Of a stretch of 37,789 nucleotides of DNA, positions 16,523 through 23,238 are shown piece by piece. This DNA is from a virus. The position numbers and the translations under genes are program-made. A model generated the notes under the pieces. It was not told where the DNA came from and did not search any database. It was given only the letters and a program-made list of their open reading frames with translations. The DNA is taken from the IMG/VR virus record IMGVR_UViG_3300042566_001188, positions 1 to 37,789 of that record; one strand, given 5' to 3'. Every line of letters starts with the position of its first letter. Within the stretch, counting starts at the first letter, position 1.

Positions 16523-17191
16523 TTATTTTGACCACTCCTCTTTTTGTTTTTCTTGAACTTTTCTAATACCCTTTATTTCTTCTTCCCATTTATCTTTTGT
16601 CTCTTGTGAGTATTCTGCTTCAGCATAATCCCAAAAAGCCATCATTGTATGTCTTTCTCCACTTGTTACTTCTTTTACTCCATGAATATTCTCATGACCG
16701 CCAGGAAATGAAATTAACATACCTTTCTTAGGCTTTATTTCTAATTTATGGTCTGGAAAAAATAATTCTCCACCACCAAAATCTTCATTAAGATACAGTA
16801 GGGTTACATATTTATTAATTTCAAAAGCATTTGGGGTTCCATCAAAATCTGAATTATCTGAGTGTGGGTTGGCAAATCCACCGATACCCCACTTTTGAGC
16901 GTGTGATGTGTTTGCTCTTAGCTTTCTTTCAAATACGACTTCAACATGATCTAGCATTTCTACTCTTAAATCTTTAATAAAAGTTTCTGGTAATCCATAA
17001 TTCAAAAGGGTTGGGCTTGTGTCTTGTAGACCTTTTCCAGATGCACCATAAAAAGCTATAAAATCCCAGGCCTGACCTTCATTGTCAAAGTATTGGGCTA
17101 GTCCATCACACTCTTCATTTGTAAGAAAATTTTCAACATAGAAAACATCATGCTTAAAATTTTTTACCTCTATATCATTTTTGCTTTTCAT
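16523..17191 (-). CDS. 2-oxoglutarate/Fe(II)-dependent dioxygenase
   Basis: His110 and Asp112 (NPHSDN), His170 (NIHGVKEV) and Arg180 form the complete active site. The core reads LNEDFGGGELFFPDH, and PKKGMLISFPGG precedes the distal His. The C-terminal 35 residues are a charged Lys/Glu helix (EEEIKGIRKVQEKQKEEW) not needed for catalysis. A ribosome site (AAGGAG) precedes the ATG, which lies 2 nt after the stop codon of the upstream AdoMetDC-like gene. This links the two genes in one operon. Confidence 0.85.
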   Translation of the reverse strand: MKSKNDIEVKNFKHDVFYVENFLTNEECDGLAQYFDNEGQAWDFIAFYGASGKGLQDTSPTLLNYGLPETFIKDLRVEMLDHVEVVFERKLRANTSHAQKWGIGGFANPHSDNSDFDGTPNAFEINKYVTLLYLNEDFGGGELFFPDHKLEIKPKKGMLISFPGGHENIHGVKEVTSGERHTMMAFWDYAEAEYSQETKDKWEEEIKGIRKVQEKQKEEWSK

Positions 17192-17193
17192 TT

Positions 17194-17907
17194 TTATTCG
17201 CTCCTTGTATCGTTTCTATGATTTTCACATATTGGAACACTCATAAAGCTATTTTTGTAAAATCCATTTTCATAATTTTCTCGTATCCAAGAATCTTCTA
17301 TGCTATCTCTATAATCTTTGGATGGTGCTGGTGGCAGAATACCCCAATATTTTGCTTGCATGGGACAGCAATAACAGCTAATAATGTCCAAAACTTTATA
17401 GCCTTCTGCATTAATAGCGTATGGCTTTAACTCTTTGTTTGTTTTCATTATTTGATTAAATGGAATTGGTTCTTTTACTATAGAATATGAAAAATCAAAC
17501 ATTCCAAGCCCATCCACAACACCATCTTCTTTGGCATATGGAGCCTTTAAATGATCTAAGCAAATATCAGGGTCTAGGTCTCCCCTAACATATACGTTAA
17601 ACTCAATTTGTGCTGGTTTGTATTCGTCCCAAATTCTTAAAACATAATAACCATTTACCAATGCTGCAAAGCCAATCATTCCCCTAGAACCTTTATCTTC
17701 TATGTAATTACAGACTATTGATCCTGGAATAATTCCTTCAAAGTGATAAGAATGTGTTAAGTTAGGGTCCCAGTCACATGTATGTTTTTTTTCATAGGTT
17801 GTTCCCAATCCATTAAGAAGGTTTCTTGCAAGATGTTCACTTTTTAAAGGGTTAAGGGTAAAACCTTTTATTGACAGGTGGCTAACCACTTCTGATCTTT
17901 CTGTCAT
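17194..17907 (-). CDS. S-adenosylmethionine decarboxylase-like protein lacking the pyruvoyl serine
   Basis: The central part (about residues 53-125) resembles the AdoMetDC fold: an F-x-G-x-x-P-G-S strand at 56-63, then YYVLRIWDEYKPAQIEFNVY, comparable with the family's SHxSxHTWPEY segment. In that comparison the self-processing Ser is Gly86, and the two catalytic His are Tyr87 and Arg91. The protein therefore should not form pyruvoyl cofactor or decarboxylate AdoMet. The C-terminal half has a Cys-rich patch (SCYCCPMQ, PICENH) that might bind metal. It is co-transcribed with oxygenases on both sides. A binding or structural role, or a different reaction, is likely; the fold assignment itself is tentative. 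Confidence 0.45.
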   Translation of the reverse strand: MTERSEVVSHLSIKGFTLNPLKSEHLARNLLNGLGTTYEKKHTCDWDPNLTHSYHFEGIIPGSIVCNYIEDKGSRGMIGFAALVNGYYVLRIWDEYKPAQIEFNVYVRGDLDPDICLDHLKAPYAKEDGVVDGLGMFDFSYSIVKEPIPFNQIMKTNKELKPYAINAEGYKVLDIISCYCCPMQAKYWGILPPAPSKDYRDSIEDSWIRENYENGFYKNSFMSVPICENHRNDTRSE

Positions 17908-17908
17908 T

Positions 17909-18721
17909 CTATTTTAACTCATCTACTGTTTTGGTTTTAATTCTATACTGCATAATTTCGTCATATTTTTTTAGCCATTCTTCTTTACCATATTTTTGTT
18001 GATACTCTAAAAACTTTTCAGATGGCTTGTTTGGAATTAAATAAAAACACCTAATAAAATATTTTTCTTTTTTAGAAACATGGCCAACTGCATGGTAATA
18101 TAATCCTTCTTCAGATAAAAGATCTGGATGCCCTGACGGGAAAACAACAACGTCTCCTGCTTTTGGCTTATATTTTATTTTTTCTTTTTTTCCTTTAACG
18201 GTAAATATCAACTCTCCGCCATCATAATCATCATTAAGATAAATAGCACACGTTACTGCAAACTTAGATCTATCTGAATCAAACTCATACCATTGGTAGT
18301 CGGTATGTGGAACCATGGCTAAAGGCTCTTCTGTATCATGTGGTTTAAGGTCTGAATAGTATTTACAGTATGATGGGCCCATGGTTTCCCAACTTTTATC
18401 AACAGATAGATTATACTTGTTTAGGAAGTGAGCAACACTATCTTTAAAAGCTTTTTCAATATTATCTCTATACTGTTTTTCTTCTTTGCCTTTATCAGAT
18501 AAACTTATTTCATCTTCAGGCATAATTTGTCTTGTTGATGACATATATGTTCCAAAGGTTGACCACTTTTGCCAATCAAAAAATAAAGGACTTTTATCTG
18601 GATTAATTTCAGAGTCTTTTAAAATTTCTACAAAAGCTAAAGGATCTTTTATTAGGTTTTTATAAATATGAACTTTGTCAAATAAAACCTCATACTCTAT
18701 TGTATCTTGAGCATCAGTCAT
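17909..18721 (-). CDS. 2-oxoglutarate/Fe(II)-dependent dioxygenase
   Basis: At 270 residues this is the longest of the set. The iron ligands are His139 and Asp141 (VPHTDYQW) and His210 (YYHAVGHV). Lys220 takes the 2-oxoglutarate position, although Arg224 is nearby. LNDDYDGGELIFTVKGK is the core motif, with an inserted Lys-rich hairpin. I chose the ATG overlapping the TGA stop of the upstream oxygenase (ATGA) with AAAGG before it, rather than a start 48 nt upstream that would lie inside that gene. This tight coupling suggests the two enzymes are made in similar amounts. Confidence 0.82.
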   Translation of the reverse strand: MTDAQDTIEYEVLFDKVHIYKNLIKDPLAFVEILKDSEINPDKSPLFFDWQKWSTFGTYMSSTRQIMPEDEISLSDKGKEEKQYRDNIEKAFKDSVAHFLNKYNLSVDKSWETMGPSYCKYYSDLKPHDTEEPLAMVPHTDYQWYEFDSDRSKFAVTCAIYLNDDYDGGELIFTVKGKKEKIKYKPKAGDVVVFPSGHPDLLSEEGLYYHAVGHVSKKEKYFIRCFYLIPNKPSEKFLEYQQKYGKEEWLKKYDEIMQYRIKTKTVDELK

Positions 18722-19392
18722 GGCTGCCTTTCGCCAGTGTGTTTTAAAATTTCCCAAAAAAATGGACAAGTAAATCTTAAACCACTTTTTATTTCTGTTA
18801 CTCCGTGTATAAAGTTTTTATCTCCTGGGAAAAAATAGGCTGCACCTCTTTTGGGTTTAAACTTAACATCTTGAAGCGGAAAGTAAAGCTCTCCACCTTC
18901 ATAGTCATCATTTAAATAAAATAGACTAGATAAGTCATAGTGTGGAAAATCGTTTGGCAGTCCAGCATCTGGACCTTCATGGAGTTCTTTATCTGCATGA
19001 GGATTTTGAAATTGCCCAGGAAGCCATTTAACAATGCTTTGTCCTGTAGGGACTACCTTAACACTAAAAAAGTCCTCAATGATTGGTTGCAGTCTTTTAA
19101 ATAGTCCTTCAATAACTGGACCAATCTTTGGATCATTTTTATCTAAAGATGATCTATTGGCAACTCTATCTTTCCAATAGTCTGAGTCGTATGTAATAGT
19201 TCCATTTTCATTTACATGGGTTTCTGAAATATCCCAAATTGTAATAGACTTAGCAGCATGTTCTAAAAAATCAATTTCATCTTTTGTCATAAAGTTTTCT
19301 AGCTCAACAATCATGCTTTTGTCATTGCCAAAAAACCCAGATGGTGTTATTGACATTTCTTTTCTTGGGTTTAAATTGCTTATTTCTATCAT
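18718..19392 (-). CDS. 2-oxoglutarate/Fe(II)-dependent dioxygenase
   Basis: The active site residues His132 and Asp134 (NPHADKEL), His196 (FIHGVTEI) and Arg206 are intact. LNDDYEGGELYFPLQD and PKRGAAYFFPGD match the prolyl hydroxylase-like core. Among the set it most resembles the oxygenase gene at 36.3 kb: both open with S-G-F/Y-F-G near the N terminus and end in a FIHGV/YMHGV plus FFW/VFW block. The ATG lies 6 nt after a TATAAT hexamer embedded in the stop region of the upstream gene, so it probably heads a leaderless operon running to 15.9 kb. Confidence 0.85.
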   Translation of the reverse strand: MIEISNLNPRKEMSITPSGFFGNDKSMIVELENFMTKDEIDFLEHAAKSITIWDISETHVNENGTITYDSDYWKDRVANRSSLDKNDPKIGPVIEGLFKRLQPIIEDFFSVKVVPTGQSIVKWLPGQFQNPHADKELHEGPDAGLPNDFPHYDLSSLFYLNDDYEGGELYFPLQDVKFKPKRGAAYFFPGDKNFIHGVTEIKSGLRFTCPFFWEILKHTGERQP

Positions 19393-19398
19393 AATAAA

Positions 19399-19407
19399 AT
19401 TATACCA
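19399..19407 (-). promoter_or_regulatory. Extended -10 promoter, leaderless, of the oxygenase operon
   Basis: TGGTATAAT on the minus strand contains the TAA stop of the preceding gene and ends 6 nt before the oxygenase ATG, placing the predicted transcription start at the start codon. Confidence 0.66.
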
Positions 19408-20119
19408 CTTTCTTTTTTGTATTTTTATTTACAAAAAGACGTAAAGCCTTGGTTTCGTGAGAGCCAAGAGTTTCTCCTTTTTCGTTTACAGCATCCCTAT
19501 ACCAATCAGTCCACCTACCGCTTTCGATTATGCCTCTTGCAGCGTCACCGTAAGATTTATTATTGTTATAACGAATGCTGTCTTTATCGTAATAATCAAA
19601 CATCTCTATAGTTGTATTATCAATAGAAGTTAAAGATATTGGAATTATTGTTGCAATCGGATCCCCCGCCTTTATTGTAATTTCTTTATTAGCAGTTTTT
19701 ACCCTGATTGCTAATGGAAAGTCGTTATCATACCAGGAGGTGCTTACTAAGTAAGACATAGTTTCAAAATCAGGATTGAAATAGTTGACTGGATTAATAA
19801 CTAAAAAACTAATGTTTTTTTCTGATCTAAATACCAGTCCAGTTATAAAACTTACGGTAGATTGACCTCTTCCCGAATATGTAAAATCTTCCCCTTGTAA
19901 AATTTTAACATTTTCCGGAGAAGTATCAGTTGTTCCATTCCAAATAAACTTAACATCCTCATCGCAATACAGATTCCAGCCAACCATGTTTGCTTGGGTT
20001 ACTGGAAAACACCTATAGGCATGTTTTTCTGGAGTTTCGTCCATCCAATCTCTTTTTATAGACATTGGGGATATGTCTACATGAGAATTGTTTTGTTTTT
20101 CAACTGATATGTTTAGCAT
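19400..20119 (-). CDS. DUF6065-like protein, function unknown
   Basis: The 239-residue protein carries RDWMDETPEKHAYRCFPVTQ followed by AN-x-x-GW and FIWNG, which I recall as the signature of the DUF6065 family of bacterial and phage proteins. A beta-rich core follows. There is no signal peptide or membrane segment. It is related to the protein at 21.7-22.4 kb, with the same AN-x-x-G and F-x-x-x-W-x-G pattern, and more distantly to the one at 20.8-21.6 kb. Its start overlaps the stop of the upstream oxygenase gene, so the two are translationally coupled. That coupling suggests a shared pathway; the biochemical role is unknown. Confidence 0.5.
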   Translation of the reverse strand: MLNISVEKQNNSHVDISPMSIKRDWMDETPEKHAYRCFPVTQANMVGWNLYCDEDVKFIWNGTTDTSPENVKILQGEDFTYSGRGQSTVSFITGLVFRSEKNISFLVINPVNYFNPDFETMSYLVSTSWYDNDFPLAIRVKTANKEITIKAGDPIATIIPISLTSIDNTTIEMFDYYDKDSIRYNNNKSYGDAARGIIESGRWTDWYRDAVNEKGETLGSHETKALRLFVNKNTKKKVV

Positions 20120-20796
20120 CAGTCTTCGTCTGGAAGATACATTTCTCTAGTGTGAAACTTTTTATTGTAATCTAGCATAGTAACAATAGAATATTTTGTT
20201 CCAGAATGAACTGGCATAGCCCTATGTGGATACATATAATTAGAAGGAAAGATAAACAGATCTCCCGCTTCTGGCTTAGCGTTTATGTTTTGTAGCCTAA
20301 AAAATAATTCTCCACCTTCGTAGTCATCATTTACGTATGCAACCAAAGACACTGTGCAGTTGTATGAAAAACCATGATCGTGATGCTCTTGGAAATGTTG
20401 TCCTGGTCCATATTTAATAAAGTTAAACGCTTCCCAATATTTTAAAGGCATAATATTGTGATGTGCTCTATAGTCTTCTACTGCATGAAATTGTGCATCA
20501 TAAACATCTTGCCATAATGATTGAAGGGCAACAGAGTCTTCATTTATATCTTTTTCAATATCAGATTTTTTAAATTTAAAATCACTACAGTCTCTATATA
20601 AAGGCATTAACTCTCTATACCCTACGAATGCTGGATTCCAACGATAAATTTTTCCATCTTTTAATGGCTCTCCCTGTGGTGCAATTTCTCCTAAAACATT
20701 TTCTAATCTATTAATAACGTCAAACTCTTTTTTTATAACATTTTTATATAAAAAGATTCCGTTACCCAGGTCTTGTTTTTCTGTCCAAGTTTGCAT
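20119..20796 (-). CDS. 2-oxoglutarate/Fe(II)-dependent dioxygenase
   Basis: His138 and Asp140 (in QEHHDHGF), His191 (MYPHRAMP) and Lys201 give a complete active site with Lys in the 2-oxoglutarate position. VNDDYEGGELFFRLQ and PEAGDLFIFPSN are the core motifs. The N-terminal 120 residues contain a longer helical region than in the other copies. A ribosome site (AAAGGGG) lies in the short gap after the upstream gene. It is sandwiched between two DUF6065-superfamily genes and overlaps the next one. Confidence 0.83.
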   Translation of the reverse strand: MQTWTEKQDLGNGIFLYKNVIKKEFDVINRLENVLGEIAPQGEPLKDGKIYRWNPAFVGYRELMPLYRDCSDFKFKKSDIEKDINEDSVALQSLWQDVYDAQFHAVEDYRAHHNIMPLKYWEAFNFIKYGPGQHFQEHHDHGFSYNCTVSLVAYVNDDYEGGELFFRLQNINAKPEAGDLFIFPSNYMYPHRAMPVHSGTKYSIVTMLDYNKKFHTREMYLPDED

Positions 20797-20807
20797 TTGC
20801 TACCCCT

Positions 20808-21596
20808 TTACTTGTATTCTCTTTTAGACCAAACTTTATTTTTATATATACCGCCGTCTGGTTGACGATAAAACGTTGCGTTATCTACAATTTTATCATA
20901 GATTTGTTTTTCATGCTGTAGTTCTATATTTTGTTCCCAGTCTTCTCTTTTAAATGGAATAATTTGCATGTATGGCGTTCCAGCAGGGATTGTTCCTTCC
21001 CATCCTTCTGGGATAAAAAATGGAAATGTTCCAAGAATTTGAACTTTATCGCAATCGACTATGCCAGTAGTGTTTAAAAATGGTAGGTCAAACCTATTCA
21101 TTGGTGTCATAAAAAGGGCGCTATAGCCTTCTGGAAGCTCTAAACCCCAATCTGGATACCAGGCAAAATGTTCTTTATAATATCCATAAGGGTGGTTAAA
21201 TTGTGGCATTGGAAATCTTTTTCCACAAAAATCTTGATGTTTTTCATCAGAAATAGCAACATCGATTAAGCCCTGTTGATTTTTAAAAAATGTAATATCG
21301 CATGGTGTTTTTAATATATATCCTGTTGAAAAAGCATCTAAAATAGCTGGACATGCTTTCCATGTTGGAATTTTACCGTAGTCATCAGTTGTTCCTTCTT
21401 TTGGAAACGGACATACTTCTTTTGGTGCTTTATAGTATTCTCCATTTGGCATTTTTGCAAACCTGTCTGCTTCTTTATACCATTTTGGAATTGCACTTTG
21501 GGTTGAAGAAGGCAATGACGGGCTTTTTTCATTAAGCCAAAATCTATATGATTTAAAAGTTATTATATTTTTTATTGTTTTTAAAGAATTGTTCAT
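20808..21596 (-). CDS. Uncharacterised phage protein related to DUF6065
   Basis: The 262-residue protein has SAIPKWYKEADRF near the N terminus, then KACPAILDAFSTGYILKTPC. Its core runs from FMTPMNRFDLPF to GTPYMQIIPFKREDWE. The layout (C-P, then F/D-x-x-x-G, then T-P-x-N, then G-T-P-x-x-Q-x-I-P) parallels the two DUF6065-like neighbours, though identity is low. No catalytic motif is evident. An A-rich leader without a strong ribosome site precedes the ATG. Such proteins recur beside oxygenases in aquatic phages by my recollection, but no function is established. Confidence 0.45.
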   Translation of the reverse strand: MNNSLKTIKNIITFKSYRFWLNEKSPSLPSSTQSAIPKWYKEADRFAKMPNGEYYKAPKEVCPFPKEGTTDDYGKIPTWKACPAILDAFSTGYILKTPCDITFFKNQQGLIDVAISDEKHQDFCGKRFPMPQFNHPYGYYKEHFAWYPDWGLELPEGYSALFMTPMNRFDLPFLNTTGIVDCDKVQILGTFPFFIPEGWEGTIPAGTPYMQIIPFKREDWEQNIELQHEKQIYDKIVDNATFYRQPDGGIYKNKVWSKREYK

Positions 21597-21629
21597 TTTT
21601 TATTTTTTTTCTTTAATGTTTTTTTTATC

Positions 21630-21646
21630 ATAATACCATTGTAGCA
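21630..21646 (-). promoter_or_regulatory. Candidate -10 elements before the DUF6065-related gene
   Basis: Two overlapping candidates on the minus strand, TGCTACAAT and TGGTATTAT, lie 34-50 nt before the ATG, followed by an A-rich leader. Each departs from the consensus hexamer, so which one acts is unclear. Confidence 0.35.
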
Positions 21647-21660
21647 TATTGGACCTAATG

Positions 21661-22395
21661 TTATTTTTTTCTTTTTGGCATTTGATGATCTGAAAAAATA
21701 TTACCATAAACATCACGACCTAAGTAGTAATCTCTTCCTGTTTTATTTGGCACATATTCATCTATCTCATTTCTTTTATATGCAAAATCTAAAGATGCTT
21801 GAAGCTCTTCTGTATATTCATCTTCACTTGCAATATTTTCAAAATCAACCAAATTAAAAGAATCTGCATAATATCGGGGAATTGGTATAAAAGAAGACAG
21901 AGGCGTATTTTTTAAAAATTTTACCTCAACTCCTGGGGTTTGAATTTTTAAATTAAATGTAAATAACCATCTTAGGTTATCTGTTTCAATTACTCCACTC
22001 ATTACTGTTATGTTTGGTATTATGATATTTGGTGGGTTTATTGTCATTAAGTTTACCCCTGTTGGGGTTCTTAACTGAAATGGATAGGTTAATGTTATTA
22101 TCCCAGAACCAAATCTTGATTCAACTTTAGGATATAGATCTTTATTGTTTTCGGGTGTTGTTATTAAAACGCTATTTCGATTTGCTGTTCCATCCCATAT
22201 TGCAGTAAAATCAAATTCTGACTTAACGGAAAATCCATAAGTATTTGCTATGCTCAAAGGCAAACATTTATAAAAATGAGAAGTAAACCATTCTCTTTTA
22301 ATGTCTAGCTTTTCTATAAACTTACTTATATCATTTTTTGCATAATCATGTCTATCAAAAAAATAAGCTATAGTTTTATCAGGAATTTTCCCCAT
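21661..22395 (-). CDS. DUF6065-like protein, function unknown
   Basis: The 244-residue product aligns by eye with the DUF6065-like protein at 19.4-20.1 kb: KREWFTSHFYKCLPLSIANT against its KRDW...YRCFPVTQAN, then FTAIWDG against FIWNG, and in both an N-P segment followed by a G-x-x-x-T/S block. The C terminus is basic (MPKRKK). A ribosome site (AAAGGGG) precedes the ATG. It heads the island in the direction of transcription, so the whole block to 20.8 kb may be read from its promoter. Confidence 0.5.
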   Translation of the reverse strand: MGKIPDKTIAYFFDRHDYAKNDISKFIEKLDIKREWFTSHFYKCLPLSIANTYGFSVKSEFDFTAIWDGTANRNSVLITTPENNKDLYPKVESRFGSGIITLTYPFQLRTPTGVNLMTINPPNIIIPNITVMSGVIETDNLRWLFTFNLKIQTPGVEVKFLKNTPLSSFIPIPRYYADSFNLVDFENIASEDEYTEELQASLDFAYKRNEIDEYVPNKTGRDYYLGRDVYGNIFSDHQMPKRKK

Positions 22396-22422
22396 ACATT
22401 ACCCCTTTTACCTACACTAAAC

Positions 22423-22431
22423 AATATACCA
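22423..22431 (-). promoter_or_regulatory. Extended -10 promoter at the head of the accessory island
   Basis: TGGTATATT on the minus strand lies 27 nt before the ATG and upstream of an AAAGGGG ribosome site, so this transcript has a normal short leader. Confidence 0.5.
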
Positions 22432-22463
22432 CAAATATTTTTTATTATTTTAAATATTGTTTT

Positions 22464-23225
22464 TTAGAATGGACCGAAATATGGACCAAACGATGGTGGG
22501 AAGAATGGTGGAGCAAAGGATGGTGGGAAGAATGGTGGAGCAAAGAACGGTGGGAAGAACGGTGGGAAGAACGGTGGGAAGAACGGTGGGAAGAATGGTG
22601 GGAAGAATGGTGGAGTAGTTGTTATGCTATTTGATGCAGCTGAAGTTCCAGAGTTTCCATTAGCATTAGTAGCATAAACTGTGTAAGTTTGTGAAGTTCC
22701 ACCTTCTTGAGTAACAGCTACTGTTGTTGTTGATCCATTAACTGTTGCACCTTTACCATCAGAAGAAGCCCAGGTATATCCAGTTATAGTGCTTCCACCA
22801 GTTGCTGGTGCGACCCATGATACGTTATCTTGGTTGACCTGTGTAGTTACTGTTGGAGCTGCAGGAGTTGCTGGAACAGTAGTTGCTGTAATAGCACTAG
22901 ACGCACTAGAGGCATCCGAAGTTCCAATTCCGTTTGTTGCTGTTGCTGTAAAAGTATAAGAAGTGTTAGATTGTAGCCCTGTTACTGTTAATGGTGACGA
23001 TGCTCCAGTTGCTGTAAAGCTTCCAGGAGATGAGGTAACTGTAAATGATGTAATCGGTGAACCGTTTGCGCCACCTGCTGTAAACGATACAATTGCTGAA
23101 CCGTTATTAAATGCACGAGATGTTCCAACATTTGTTGCAGATACGCTTGTTGGAGGATTAGGTTTTCCTGAACCCTGAAAACCAAGACCTCTTACACCAG
23201 CTCCTCTACCACCAATAATAGGCAT
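22464..23225 (-). CDS. Fibronectin type III protein with PPFF-repeat tail
   Basis: Two FN3 domains (about residues 24-116 and 120-204; typical stretches SPLTVTGLQSNTSYTFTATA and TSQTYTVYATNANG) are followed by a 49-residue tail built from six consecutive PPFF units and then variants (APPFFPPSF) ending in GPYFGPF. FN3 domains in phage tail proteins usually assist surface binding. The proline/phenylalanine tail is unusual: hydrophobic, probably extended, and possibly a multimerisation or anchoring element. A ribosome site (AAGGGGG) overlaps the stop of the upstream fibre gene. The protein shares its MPII N terminus and tail with the Hint protein at 31.3-32.2 kb. Confidence 0.75.
   Translation of the reverse strand: MPIIGGRGAGVRGLGFQGSGKPNPPTSVSATNVGTSRAFNNGSAIVSFTAGGANGSPITSFTVTSSPGSFTATGASSPLTVTGLQSNTSYTFTATATNGIGTSDASSASSAITATTVPATPAAPTVTTQVNQDNVSWVAPATGGSTITGYTWASSDGKGATVNGSTTTVAVTQEGGTSQTYTVYATNANGNSGTSAASNSITTTPPFFPPFFPPFFPPFFPPFFPPFFAPPFFPPSFAPPFFPPSFGPYFGPF
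22494..22614 (-). repeat. 12-bp coding tandem repeat (PPFF units)
   Basis: On the plus strand the unit GGTGGGAAGAAC/T repeats in direct tandem, with variants GGTGGAGCAAAG. Read on the minus strand each unit encodes Pro-Pro-Phe-Phe. Near-identical units suggest expansion and contraction by slippage or recombination. Confidence 0.85.
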
Positions 23226-23238
23226 TTATTATTCCCCC

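Noticed and set aside
18722-18769. Upstream start for the oxygenase ending at 17909
   Set aside because: It would add 16 residues lying inside the preceding gene, while the ATG overlapping that gene's stop has a ribosome site.
22494-22614. CRISPR-like array
   Set aside because: The 12-bp units are direct tandem coding repeats for PPFF with no spacers.
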